Shown here in pieces: positions 1-11,131 of a stretch of 64,000 bases of DNA. The stretch's first letter is position 1. Every line of letters begins with the position of its first letter. The stretch comes from Elysia crispata (lineage: Eukaryota > Mollusca > Gastropoda > Plakobranchidae): positions 327,001 through 391,000 of the forward strand of contig JAWDGP010006494.1 of NCBI GenBank assembly GCA_033675545.1, given 5' to 3'. The translations under genes and the position numbers were made by a program. Below the pieces are notes generated by a model that saw only the letters and a list, made by a program, of their open reading frames with translations, did no database searches and was not told the origin of the DNA.

Positions 1-2
1 TC

Positions 3-149
3 CTTTGCAACAGTGCACCAATCATACATGGGACTTTAAGGCCTGAGGTGCAAAGTGAAAAGATTTGCCTTGAAATTGCTCATGATTTGAATCGTCTGAT
101 ACTAGATCAAGATATCAAAATCTGTAGGTCAGTTCTTCAGAGAATATAA
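3..149 (+). other. Possible partial 3' coding exon, unrecognised
   Basis: An open frame starts at the left edge and runs 48 codons to a TAA at 147-149. It contains an amphipathic stretch (SEKICLEIAHDLNRLILDQD). Neither the codon pattern nor the translation matches a family I recognise. It would be the end of a gene converging on the minus-strand TEX14-like locus. The minus strand here also has a short open reading, but no acceptor there continues TEX14 exon 6 in the right phase with kinase-like sequence. It may be chance. Confidence 0.25.
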
Positions 150-732
150 GCATATGAATCAGTAATACTAATGCTAGGTGTGGGAGTAAGGCAAGCAATG
201 CACTTTTTTTTCGTTCTGGTTGTTCTTCCTTGTCTGCAAAATAATGGGTAATTGGATCAACTTAAGTGTAAAAGAAATAAATAAACAAATAAAAATTAGA
301 ATAAATGCACTGAATTTGACACTAATTAGTCATCAAATGACTGGACAGATCTTCAAACTATTCCATATAAAATATCAAAAACCCCTTCAAAGTGAATGGC
401 AGGAAAAGAAAGAAATTGAATAGTGTGATGAAAAACCAAACTTTTTACTATTTCATCTCCAACAGCATTCTCCAAAACTTAAGCAAAAATGTGTCGCTAC
501 TACTTTGTTAAACTGTACCTTTATAAAGAACAGCTTTCTATCTTAACCATGCAATATATAGACCAGCCGTATAAAAAAACATTATTTCAACTAAATTTGA
601 AAACTTTTAAAAACAGTGTCATTCCTAGTTTCGTCAACCTTTCCTGGTTCAGCAATCAATCGACAGGCCAGCCAAACATTAGCAAATGCCCCTCTAACAT
701 GTGCAAGTAATAAGCAAATGTCAATGACTCAC

Positions 733-854
733 TGTTCAATGAAGGTTCCAATGCCTGTATCATAGTAAATGTTATCAGTAGGCGTCAAAAGAGCCTCACT
801 AACAAGGGGTACTACAGACACAATACCTCCAGAAAAATCTCCTCCAAGGTAAAC
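733..854 (-). CDS. TEX14: TEX14-like coding exon 6
   Basis: 122 bp. It encodes VYLGGDFSGGIVSVVPLVSE and ends GIGTFIE plus two bases. Acceptor TTTTCCAG, donor GTGAGT. The next exon was not found between the left edge and 732. Confidence 0.75.
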
Positions 855-1059
855 CTGGAAAATAATTTACATTTACATTTAGATTTGTTGATCTCTCTAA
901 GTTCATTGACAAAGCTGCTGAATATTAAAGAAATATCCAAAGCTAGTAAAAAAATTAAAAAAAAAGTCTTCTGTTTAGATCTCTGGCACCAGATAGGACA
1001 AAATTTCTACATGATGATGATGATGATGAAAATGATTATGAAAATAATAAAAATAAATA

Positions 1060-1100
<41 letters not shown>

Positions 1101-4100
1101 TAACATTAACAATAAAAATAACAACGAAGACTTTTTATTAAGTCTTTCTCTAATAACATTGGCACACTTTCAGATCAATGCAAAACATTTGCAGGACCAT
1201 TAATATTCCAATAAATATGCATCAGGAAGTTAACATGTATAAAAAACAGCAATTACAAGCATGATTCAGTGATCCTCAAGTTCTGTCCCTATTCTATTTT
1301 TAGGCATTACATAGAAATGAACTGAGAAGATTAGCGAAAATTCCACTGAAGAATTTCTCTACAAAAATTATTTTAAAGAAACAAAAAAATTATTTTGTTA
1401 ACACATTGAATAATTCAAGGAATGTGTTTTACTTCCATCTAAAGAATGGTGAGTAAAAACCCTCTAACCTTGCCAAAGCCCATGCTCTGAACTCTCTTGA
1501 GATTTTCAAATGTTGAATCAATGCCAGTGCGCATCTTCATGAATTCCATTAAAGATGTGTGTTTGTGACGTCTAAATATGGAAAAAAAAATCATTTCAGC
1601 TATATCACTTTTCATACATACAAATAATCATATGTTTTTCCCTTGGTATTTAAATTAGATATTGGAGATGTGTGACTCAATTGGACTGAGTGGTTTGCTC
1701 TTAAATGATGAAATGCTCACACATCATGTACATTTCATTTTATTCTTTTACTCTTTTATGAGTGATGTCTTGACAAGGTTTACGCAATATTCTATTGTGA
1801 AGTAGAAAAATTCTTACATCCCATCCTTTAAATGCTGAAAAAAAAAATTAATCTGGTAGCAATAAAATATTTTTAATATAACACTCATGAAACACAAAGT
1901 GTCATTTTCAAAACATGTAATTTATTTCATTATTATATTTACGATGCTTGCTGACATTGATAATCCAGCACAACTACTTGCATATTGTATACAGTAAGAC
2001 TTGAGCCCAACCTGCATGTCTTGTAAAAAGAGATGAACCTTAAAAACATGCATGTATTTTTAGAGCGTCCATCTCACCTATCTACAGATCTTGAAAAGTT
2101 GTCAGCATTTGCTGCATCACCAGTGTAAGCCATGGCACAGACATGCATCTTGACGAGGAACTCCAACATTTTAGCTCTACTCTTAGGATCTGGGTTTCTG
2201 AGAGCCCATTCTTTCACACCATTTCCCTCATTATCATGCAAACGCAGGTCGCCACCAGCCTCTATGAGTTTGCCAAGTAGATGAATGTTCCCAACATAAC
2301 AAGCAGCATGTGTGGGCGTAATCCCTTCCTGACTCTTCCTGTTATGAGACATATGATGCAGTGCAGGAGATATATGAAACCTCAATAAGACTTTTTGCCT
2401 ATGCTTCTATTTGAAAAAGGAAGTTACTCCCATATCTTTCTCAGCCTGAATACACAAATTAAACCCATTTTATTTATGCGCTACTTAGTCAAAGCCTAAG
2501 AGTTAATGAATGTAGTTTAGAGGCTGAATAACTGTAATTTTAACTCATTTAAAAGCAGGCTAGAAATTTAGGTAGCACAAAACAAAGTAAAACAACGTGT
2601 ATGTAGAGAGCTTTAAGAATAACAGACACAAGAATTTTTTTCTCTTGGGTACATCTAGGCTTTCAGGTATTTTTCAACCCTAAGATTTAAAGCTGACTCA
2701 AACTGTAGGTTAACATTTTAAGACAAAAAAATGAGCTATTTCAAATAACATTTTAAGCAAAACATCACTCTTACTCATTTGGGTTGGCTCCATACTGCAA
2801 TAAGAGTAAAGCATTTGCTTCATTGTCACGTGCACAAGCACAGAATAATGGAGTTTGGCCTCGGTTGTTAGGGTAGTCAATCCAAACAGCTTCAAAATAA
2901 TAAAAAAACAAATCAGCCATATACTCAATAAACATCTCAGATCTTTGCTTTTTATCTTAATTTGGGTTGGATATATTCAATGCATGAAGCTTGTTTTTTT
3001 TTTTTTAATAAGGCTGAGCTTCATATGAGTATGAGATATGATAAACTAGTAGAGATCAGATTGATGGAGCACAAAACTGCAGCATGGTCTTGGGTTCAAA
3101 AGGCTCATAAACCAATAAAAAAACTCACCTGAGAGCAAAACTTTTTTTAGAGCCCGTCGACCTCCTCCGATTGCCTCTTTGTGAAGAGAAGAGCCAAGAA
3201 CATCTGTAGCATCAAAGCTCCCCAGTTCTATTGGACTCTGGTGATTGTAAAAGACTTAGCATAAATGCACATCTTTATGAAACCAAATGATATGTTCACT
3301 TAATTTTTCAGATGAAAGAGGAAAAATTAAGTAAAAAGAGTTAGGAGTTCAAACAAAGAATGCTTATAAATAATATCAACTGTAATGGTATCAAAACCAT
3401 ACTGCTGCCTTTTTTTTTTAAATAGTCAGCCATATGTTATCCAACCCCCAATTGTTTTAACCTGGTTTTTTTTCCCCATAATTGTTAACCATATCATATT
3501 AGTCTGTAGAAATATTCTCCTAAACCAAGTTCTTGTGAATTGCTGTAAATGGGATGATTATCCTCTGTAGTATGTAGCTCTACTTTTACTAAGCCAACTG
3601 TCAATACAAGACAGAGTTGTTGCTCCCCCTTTTCCCAGATGTGGAGAGTAACTAACGCTATCACATGAAGAGTCTGAATGATTGCATCAGAACTAGGCAT
3701 TGGTCACACTCCCGGTTTCCAGCCAGGACAACCATTATCTTCCTGAACCTAACTCCCCTTTTTTTTTCATTGGATGCAGTTGGACAACTAGTGAGGTAAC
3801 TTGTAGTGCTACAGGCCAGGTTACAGGTGGTTGCATTATTTTAATGACATCTATGATCATACTCATGTATAGAGCCAGAAATTGGATTGACCTTAATGGT
3901 CAAAACATGACATTATATTTTTATGTTTGTTTTATTAGGTTGTTGAATAAGATTATTTTTTATTGATTATGCTGTATGTCTAATGTTAATTTGAGATGAT
4001 TTTAGTGTGTTTGAGCTCAATCTATATCAGTTCCTATATGGCAGTCTATGGTTTCACTTTGGCCAATAGTTGCATTCCCTAGGTAGCCTTTGAGTAAGGT

Positions 4101-5808
4101 TTATTGTAGGTGGGGCAGAGCACTCTTGTTCAGGAATTGGCCACACACCTGCAGTTTGTTATCATCAGGTTGAGTAACCACCTCTAATCAGATAAGACCA
4201 TGACCTTCATCGCCTCCAGGCATTGATCTTACTCTGTTAGTGGGATAGATAGGAAGATGGGGAAAATATTGTGATATATTCATTTTGCGAGGGATTGCTC
4301 GTTAAATAGTCAATCATTTACCAGATTTGCTGATTGGTCTTACTTTTATTGCATTTGTACGTTTTGGGGTGAGCAGTGGTCAGGTCCGTAGGGCACTACA
4401 CTACCAGTTCAGAGGTCCAAACTTCAAATCACAGTCCGGGCCAAAAAATTTTTCAGCTCCCCAGCACTAAATGGGTAGCTAGGTCTCTTTAGTCTCGGCG
4501 AAAGTAAAGGTGGCGATGAAAGCAATGGCAAATTACCTGACAATGCCGGATGCCTAGAACAATGTGGACCCCACTCCTGGTTCCCCTACCTTTGGATCGA
4601 GTTCGGGACTCACTTTGTTGTACTTTACGTCTACTTTATTGACAAATTCTTGCTTATTCTACCGATATTTGGTTGACTTCAATTGCATCTATGTTAGTTC
4701 ATTTTCTTATTTTATGTCAAGAATTCTGTATTCGTCTTTGAATTTCATAACAAAAGAAGTTTAAGTTGTTTGCATTTATTTCATTCTTAGGAAGGTTTTG
4801 TTCACCTCCTGGTTGGGTGTTTGTTTTAATATTTTAGCCTTTGTTTTAGATTTTAGTCTTTTGCCTTAATTTTTAATTCATTATTTAGACTTAAGTCTTT
4901 TACTGGGATCTTTTAATAATTTGGATTTCAAATGTTTCGTCTGTTCCATGCGATCTTTGATTTCTCTGAATCATCATACTTTGGGTTTTTCTCAGGCTGT
5001 TGTCTGATTTATTATATTTAGGTTTTTAATTTTAGAAATATTCCCAAAAGTGTTATTTTTTATATAAATCATTAGACTATCTATTTAAAAGTCTGAATTT
5101 AAGCTAAGAGCTTGGGTTAAAGGTCTTATCTGATATTTGATTATTGAATTTAGCTTAAAGTTGAATGGAGTTGGTAGCTATTAATCTTTATTGGGTTTTT
5201 TTTTTAGTTATAATGAATTATTACTCCTTTTGTTAAAACTTTTGGCAACTAATATTATTTCCAATATTTATTCCAACGTTATCTGTGCACCTTAATTGAG
5301 TGAAGTAATTTTTTGTCCATTTGTTAATCAAATTTTTAGTAGTCATCAAAGCTAATTCCTTACAGTTATCCTCTGATTACAAAGTGCACTTGCCCCCCAA
5401 AAAGTGAAAATTTTAATTGTTTCCTTTAAGCTTAAAAAATAAAACAATAAAATTAAATTCACTACATGAATAGATTCAAAACAAAATGCTCCATTTAAGA
5501 AAATATTCAATTCAGACACAAAAATAGTTTAACTTTCTAGAGTTTTTAAGGGACGTGTCTTTTAGCCATATATTAAGGCAAAAGTATTCTGACAACCTTG
5601 ATTTCTGCCATTTTCGTGAGCTTTTTTAAAATGGCTTCAAACACTATTTTGCAAGGGAACCTTTAATATCTATTGTTTTTAAGCTTTTACCCTGAAATTC
5701 TACGCAACAAAAAAATGCAATAATTACCTGCTTTGTATGGGATGCTGGACGATGTATAAATCCTCGTACATGCTCAACAAAGCTATTTGTTCGATTGCGC
5801 AAGGACAT
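733..5808 (-). CDS. TEX14: TEX14-like ankyrin-repeat / pseudokinase protein, N-terminal part (6 exons)
   Basis: Spliced coding exons, in gene order: 5808-5728 (ATG at 5808), 3237-3129, 2889-2775, 2338-2078, 1571-1469, 854-733. All junctions are GT-AG and the phases join without a break, giving about 263 residues before the left edge. Residues about 60-160 carry ankyrin repeats with the motifs NNRGQTPLFCAC, LLLQYGANPN, GITPTHAACYVGN and LIEAGGDLRLHDNEGN. The last two and the following WAL match vertebrate TEX14 closely (TP.HAA...GN...L..L.DAGGDLRLHDE). Exons 5-6 carry the TEX14-like FGFGK...YLGG linker that precedes the kinase-like domain. The kinase-like domain and C terminus are outside the window. 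Vertebrate TEX14 holds germ-cell intercellular bridges open; the same role here is inference. Introns contain a tRNA-SINE and small AT-rich repeats. An ankyrin protein of another family is possible but less likely. Confidence 0.8.
1060..1097. repeat. (AAT)n microsatellite in TEX14-like intron 5
   Basis: About 12 AAT units preceded by imperfect AAT/GAT units from 1013. Confidence 0.95.
1469..1571 (-). CDS. TEX14: TEX14-like coding exon 5
   Basis: 103 bp. It encodes a basic linker ending in KRVQSMGFGK, comparable to the SFGFGK element of TEX14. Acceptor ATATTTAG, donor GTTAGA. Confidence 0.75.
2078..2338 (-). CDS. TEX14: TEX14-like coding exon 4 (ankyrin repeats 2-3)
   Basis: 261 bp. It carries THAACYVGN, LIEAGGDLRLHD and WALRNPDPKSRAKMLEFL, the most diagnostic block for TEX14. 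Acceptor AACAG, donor GTGAGA. Confidence 0.85.
2775..2889 (-). CDS. TEX14: TEX14-like coding exon 3 (ankyrin repeat 1)
   Basis: 115 bp encoding VWIDYPNNRGQTPLFCACAR and QYGANPN, a canonical ankyrin repeat. Acceptor TTTGAAG is followed by two bases that complete a codon; donor GTAAGA. Confidence 0.8.
3129..3237 (-). CDS. TEX14: TEX14-like coding exon 2
   Basis: 109 bp, phase 0 in, one base out. It encodes SPIELGSFDATDVLGSSLHK, which corresponds to the PVQLGTL-type start of vertebrate TEX14. Acceptor CACCAG, donor GTGAGT. Confidence 0.75.
3300..5700. other. TEX14-like intron 1
   Basis: AT-rich intron with homopolymer T runs and a tRNA-derived SINE (listed separately). Short open frames at 3385-3966 and 4564-4764 lack codon structure or recognisable domains. 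Nothing else is supported. Confidence 0.5.
4366..4600 (+). repeat. tRNA-derived SINE
   Basis: Starts with an A-box-like segment (GTGAGCAGTGGTCAGG), followed by CTACCAGTTCAGAGGTCC and a B-box-like TTCAAATC. The body then reads AGCTCCCCAGCACTAAATGG ... GAAAGTAAAGG. The order of RNA polymerase III promoter boxes and body is that of gastropod tRNA-SINEs. The 3' end is uncertain. It lies in intron 1 of the TEX14-like gene, opposite to the gene. Confidence 0.7.
5728..5808 (-). CDS. TEX14: TEX14-like coding exon 1 (start exon)
   Basis: 27 codons from ATG at 5808 to the donor GTAATT. An acceptor-like TTACAG ends at 5814, so a separate 5' UTR exon is probable. The product begins MSLRNRTNSFVEH. The start is supported because exon 2 continues in phase 0. 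Confidence 0.65.
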
Positions 5809-6363
5809 GATTGCTGTAATTCATTCAAACATGCAATGTTTCAGTGGTTTCCAACCCTTACATGCATAACTCCCTTTATCTAAAGTTATCTAAGTAAGCC
5901 AAGGTATTCAAATCTACATGTGCAGAAAACAGTAGGTTCATAAAGATTTCCTTACATTTGGAAAGTGCAAGTATTACACACTAGATAGAAACTTCTAAGC
6001 ATATACTTTGAAAACTTCTGACAAAATTGATTTGCTTTTAGTCTAAAAACTCCTAAACAGAATGATTTATTGAGCAAAAAGATTGAGGCTATTCATTTCA
6101 TTGATACATTAGTTTGAAAAAATAAGATAGATCCAAGTATTTTTCCAGACTGTTCATGATTGAATTTCAGGCTATAGTATCAGCAGCGGTGTAACTCTTT
6201 TAAAATTGAAATATGAATCTGGGTAACTGGATCAAAATAAATGTAAAATTAAATCTAGATCTAGATTCTACTCTTGTTCCACCTTGTAGGAATTTAGAGC
6301 TGCCTATTCACACTTTAATTTACAGATAAGCTTAATCTAGAAACTAGATATATGACATTGATC

Positions 6364-6640
6364 CGGTAATACCGCAGTGTTGCGGTCCCTGTTCAATGTT
6401 GACAGTTCTGCCATGGTGGATTTAATAAACTGACCAGATTTTCACTACATATTCAAATAAGCCACTGATCTAATTTATTATCTTGCAATATTATCTTCCA
6501 TAGTGGCATTTCCAAACAAAATATTGAACTTGTTATTAAGTTCTATATTGAACTTGTTTTGGCTATTTTCAATAAGCAGAACAATTTGATCATTTGTGGC
6601 ATGATTTGTTTACACCCAACCGGGACCGCAACACATTACC
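6364..6640. mobile_element. Non-autonomous TIR transposon (MITE), 8-bp target duplication
   Basis: A 277-bp element flanked on both sides by the direct repeat CATTGATC (6356-6363 and 6641-6648). Its ends are inverted: GGTAAT and GTGTTGCGGTCCC near the left, GGGACCGCAACAC and ATTACC at the right, with a short indel between the two blocks. No ORF. An 8-bp duplication fits hAT or P-type transposases. Confidence 0.7.
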
Positions 6641-6649
6641 CATTGATCG

Positions 6650-7011
6650 TTTAGAAGTACATGATATAAATGATTAGATTATTACGGAATTAGCTGACTA
6701 ATACGATACACTTGAATTGTCTTTATTCAGAGTTTCTGACTGTGTCGGTATCAGGAATATGAGTCTCTAGGTTTAGCTCTTCGATTTCAATTAAACAAAT
6801 GGCTTTATGCTCTTCGGTTTGAATGTAGGGCGCTAAAACACTTCACAGTTGTAGATCTGTAAATAAAACCACGCGATATTTTTGGCCTAGATCTAGTTCT
6901 AGCGGTTACTTATTAGGCTCTATGTCGCAGTGGAGCTTTGTGAATAGTTGTGAAGCACCGTAAAATAAAAAAAAAAAAAGGTAGAGTGCAGCTCCAAAAT
7001 TTACAAAACAG

Positions 7012-7015
<4 letters not shown>
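6650..7015. other. Unique AT-rich sequence
   Basis: No coding signal or recognisable repeat seen apart from AGATCTAG-type motifs. Confidence 0.4.

Positions 7016-7073
<58 letters not shown>
7016..7073. repeat. (TA)n(GA)n microsatellite
   Basis: About 19 TA units running directly into about 9 GA units. Confidence 0.95.
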
Positions 7074-7076
<3 letters not shown>

Positions 7077-7345
7077 AGGTTATATATAAAAAGATCTACC
7101 AAAAAATATATATGAAAAAATATTATTAACAAATACGTAAAGAAAAGAGTCACAGATTAAAAAAAAAACAATTTTGAATAGGGGTTAAAAACAATATTTA
7201 AAAAATATTGACTAAATAATGAAGAAAGAAATAGATAAATGAAACTCCAAAAAGATAAGTACGCTAAATAGATAAGAATTTAATGAAAAAATACTTAACA
7301 GAGAATGATAGTTAGAGAATAATAGTACAAGAGAAAGAGAAAGAT

Positions 7346-7353
<8 letters not shown>

Positions 7354-7426
<73 letters not shown>

Positions 7427-7479
7427 GTGGGATGGGTGGGAATGGGAAAAATAGATCATGTTCTCTCTCTCTCTCTCTC

Positions 7480-7519
<40 letters not shown>

Positions 7520-7535
7520 CCCCCCCCCCCCCCCC
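7354..7535. repeat. (GA)n - spacer - (CT)n - C19 inverted microsatellite
   Basis: (GA)n fills 7354-7423. A 38-bp G-rich spacer follows, then (CT)n at 7462-7514 with one CA interruption, then a run of 19 C at 7517-7535. The two arms are complementary and could form a long hairpin or triplex. The translated Ser-Leu or Arg-Glu frames are artefacts of the repeat. Confidence 0.95.
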
Positions 7536-7679
7536 GGCTTTTTAATGTCGTCAATTAGTAATATTGTTTTGCAAAAGCCTCGAGGTACTAGCGAAATTTT
7601 AAAGAAATGGACGATATCACTTGTAAACTGAAATTCATGGCATTTTATACATTATAGGAATTCACTTTCACTTGAGGTA

Positions 7680-7802
7680 TAGACACGCATAGAGAGAGGG
7701 AGAGGGAGAAAGTGAGGATAGAAAGATGAGAGAGAAAAAGAGAGGAAGGCAGAGAGAGGGATAGAGAGGAGAGAGAGGAGGAAAGAGAGTAAGAGAGAGA
7801 AA

Positions 7803-7890
<88 letters not shown>
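7680..7890. repeat. Purine-rich tract and (GA)n
   Basis: Imperfect GA-rich sequence from about 7690, becoming near-perfect (GA)n from 7804. Confidence 0.9.
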
Positions 7891-7895
<5 letters not shown>

Positions 7896-7899
7896 ACCG

Positions 7900-8520
7900 C
7901 AACCGTCAAGAAATCTTAACCTGCATGCGATACCTCAATATTGCACTGAAGTCATAGAGCGCCATAAACGCCTTTCTTCTATTACACTTTTTTTAAAGTT
8001 TTATTTTAAATAAAAATGTCACATGATCATGCGTTTATAATGTCTAGATTTGATCTACATATAATAAGCTCGAATATGAGATATAAAATTTATTATTTTC
8101 CGTCTCTGAACAGTGATTTCTACATGAAAAACTACATTAAGTTTTAAGCTGTGTTTGCCAGTTGTTCAAGGAAAGTCTCTCGCTGAATTTTTTACGGATA
8201 TCGTCTATTAAAAATCAAGGCCAATACCTGAAAGGAAATCTTAAGACCAGATTTCCTGAAATAAATGTTTATATTAATTAAATCATTTAATAACAATAGG
8301 TAGTAATATGTACTACAGAAAGTATATATTATTTAAAAGACTTATCTTAATCTGTGTCGATGGTTTCCAAGCTTTCATCATTTCTTCATTTAAATATTTC
8401 AGTCTCATTGTCTTTATTTTGATCTCCAAATGGTGGGCATTTAATCTGTTGCAATAAAAGTTTCTGACACTTTTCTGAAAGTATTTTTAAAAATGAAGGG
8501 ATTTTAAGTTTTTTAGGAAA
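7900..8520. other. AT-rich sequence with no supported gene
   Basis: No exon-like open frame, splice pattern or clear repeat family seen. Confidence 0.4.
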
Positions 8521-8523
8521 TTG

Positions 8524-8525
<2 letters not shown>

Positions 8526-8558
<33 letters not shown>
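8526..8558 (+). repeat. Poly(G) run, 33 nt
   Basis: An uninterrupted 33-base G run. It sits exactly where the recognisable LINE sequence on the minus strand stops. Confidence 0.95.
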
Positions 8559-8559
8559 C

Positions 8560-9190
8560 TGAAAATGTTTCTTTGATACACGATTTATGGTATTATTTCT
8601 GTGTTTACGATATTAACTCTTCCAATTATCGTTGTGTGTTCGATGCTATTCGTTCGCATCTTTGCTCTAATTCTTTCCAGTTTAGTCTTCCTTAGTCGTA
8701 AAAAAATCATTTAATTTTATTTCTTCTTTTTCCTTTATTCCTAAAGGTGGTATTGTGATGTCTGTGTTTTTTCCCATTGTCATCATAGTTGTTGTTTTTT
8801 TTTCTACATTTTGCTTCCACTCACCTCTCCATACTTTCTAAATTTATTGAGTACTTTTAGATATTTTTTCATTTTCTGATAATACAAAAGCAGTGTCATC
8901 TACATGCTTTGATTTTTTTCTAGCCTACCTCCTGGTAATTTATTTCTTTTGATGTCTTTCTCTTGTCTTATCTCTTCTAATATCGGTTCCAGCGCTAGAG
9001 TGTACAAGAGTGACAAACTGCAGCCTTGACGAACAGTTCTGTTTATTTGTATTTCGTCTGATAAATGTTGATTAACTATAACTTGACTATTTACTTTGTT
9101 GTATAAAATCTTTATCCAATTTCCAAAAGACATTCTTGTAACAAAGTCCAGAGTTTGACTCCATAACGCAGTAGGTACTGACACTTTCCC
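8560..9190 (-). pseudogene. Tx1/L1-like LINE reverse transcriptase fragment, decayed
   Basis: The frame at 9184-8900 encodes the middle of a non-LTR reverse transcriptase: MSFGNWIKILYNKVNSQV, then IQINRTVRQGCSLSLLYTLA, then LEPILEEIRQ and LPGG. The catalytic motif appears in a shifted frame as VDDTAFVLSENE, in place of YADDT. Further on, KYGEVSGSK and then IIGRVNIVNTEIIP match the region after the fingers/palm in Tx1-like elements. At least one frameshift and several stops are present. The 5' part (endonuclease) is missing and the 3' side ends at the poly(G). It is not functional. Confidence 0.85.
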
Positions 9191-9244
9191 CCCAATATTT
9201 TATTTCAGAGAGATTTTTCAAAATACTACAGCGATTAAAAAAAA

Positions 9245-9288
9245 TTTTTTTTTCATTTTATAACTTTCTCTGTACTTATATATCTCAT

Positions 9289-9365
<77 letters not shown>

Positions 9366-9382
9366 ATCTCCCTCTCTCTCTC
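9245..9382. repeat. (CT)n microsatellite
   Basis: Near-perfect CT repeat with a few TTT or AT interruptions. Confidence 0.95.
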
Positions 9383-9389
9383 ATTCTCT

Positions 9390-11100
9390 ATTGGTACCGT
9401 CTTTGTAGAGCAACTTGCGACACAGAACTTTATGTACGCAAAAATATTCCAGAACTTGTCGAATGAATTTCTTTGCAGACTAGTAATGAATTAAAAGATG
9501 CCACAACTCGTAAAATTATACATCGAGTTCGGACAAATAAAATTTATGTAGTCCGCGTTAAAAACCGACAGAGTAAATTTAGTTCAATGTTTGTATTTAG
9601 GCTCTCTGAGCAAATGGTGACAGCTTTATTGTCCGTTTTTTGTTTTTTTTTTGTTTTTTTTTGCTTGCTACTTAAAGCTTTCTGAAGTAATATCAGCCGG
9701 TTTATTTCACCATTTATCCTGATTTGATTTATAGTGCTGCATTATCATTATCTGCCTCCGGGAGGCACGACAATATTTAGCGAGCAAAACTTTTATCCTT
9801 TATTTAAATTCGCCTTCAGAGATAGCCAGTGTACAAGAAAATATTGGCTCATCTTAAACAAAATAATTTCATTGAGTAAATATAAAAACAAAGAAGCTTG
9901 AGGCTGGAAGTTTGAATCTTCGTTCTAACCACCGGAACACAGGCTCAAGCGTCTACGATTAGGGTTGTCCTTTGACTAACGCAGGCTTGCAGTCTGTTTG
10001 ACTCAAAAAGCTTTCACACGTAACGCATTCATCTTGTCTTTGGGGCAAAAAAGCTGTTGTTGCCACTTTCTGCTGTTCATTACTAAATACACCACTCTCC
10101 ATCGCGTTCAATTGTTTATGTACCCATCCATACAAAAAAAAAAGAAAAGAAAAGAAAATTATAATAATGATGAAAAGAATAAAAATTGGGTAATTAAACA
10201 AAGAATAATGTTTAGGTTTACAGAAAAGAATCATATAACATTTTAACCCATGTATAACATTGTGAAAAGACCCTCGTACTAGATTTTTATTCTAGGACTA
10301 ATACTTTTATTGCAAGAATTTGGAAGATGCGCTATCACTCCTTGGACGTTTTTAAGACATCTTTGATCCGCATCATCTTATAGAAATTTCTGGAAAACAA
10401 AATCATAAAGTTCAAATCAACGTTGCCTTCTTATTGGACAAACATGCATTATCACAAGAATAATACTGTCTTAATTCTGTCTAATGCACAGCTGTTCATT
10501 CCGATTTTGTCGAGCAATTTCTGTTTTAAGTTATGATTCTGTCATTCCTCACAAAAATATATTTGATCTGCATCATCTATTAATCCTTTTTTTTTTTTGG
10601 TTTGGTTCCTTAAGAACACATTAATTATTACTTGAATTAAAAACTTACTCTCATAAATTGTCAGGGCATTCTTGTTTGATCTAATTTTTACACCCGTCGG
10701 CCATAAAAGTATAAGCTTCTCTCTGAGAAAAAAAAAAAGCCTTTGTAGACCTATAGCTGTTGAAAAACTTTCCGCTGAAAAATAGGAATCTTATAACTTT
10801 GTTTAAATTCTCATATCTAATCTAGTCAGCGTACAAGGCATTTATTTCCATGAAAGAATTGTACCCGTTACTGGGTGCTTATCTTCCTTTAATCTTTCCG
10901 AAGCGTCCAGTTTCTGTCAAGAGAGTAGGGAATGAAACAGCAAAATGTCATTGGATTGAGTTAAGAGTTTGGATTCACAAAAGTTTGTTTTTGCACTCAG
11001 CCTTTTTAGGCATTACTGGCTGTGTGTTGTAGATGTATCAGGTACATTCAAATCATAATTCTATTGATTTCGTCGATGCCGCAACACAACATAACTTTTT
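9390..11100. other. AT-rich intergenic sequence, nothing supported
   Basis: Short frames at 9473-9685, 9959-10246 and 10850-11032 show no domain, no matching splice sites and no codon bias. Homopolymer A/T runs occur at 10133-10160 and 10588-10600. Confidence 0.4.
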
Positions 11101-11131
11101 ATGTTTGACTTTAATCTCCTGGTATAATTAA

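Noticed and set aside
100-245. Possible next TEX14-like exon on the minus strand (acceptor at 234-235, in phase for about 31 codons)
   Set aside because: The translation is Thr/Lys-rich, unlike the expected kinase N-lobe, and hits a stop without a donor.
220-710. Two short plus-strand frames
   Set aside because: AT-rich, no domain, and they lie in the intron after TEX14-like exon 6.
7212-7909. Long Ser-Leu and Arg-Glu open frames
   Set aside because: Direct translation of (GA)n/(CT)n; the same holds for frames at 13667-14739, 19054-19251, 20192-20416, 21621-22738, 23566-24205, 31182-31577, 35460-35801, 36444-36803 and 61947-62247.
9898-9960. tRNA-like AAGTTTGAATCTTCG
   Set aside because: Isolated B-box-like word without a matching A-box or stems.
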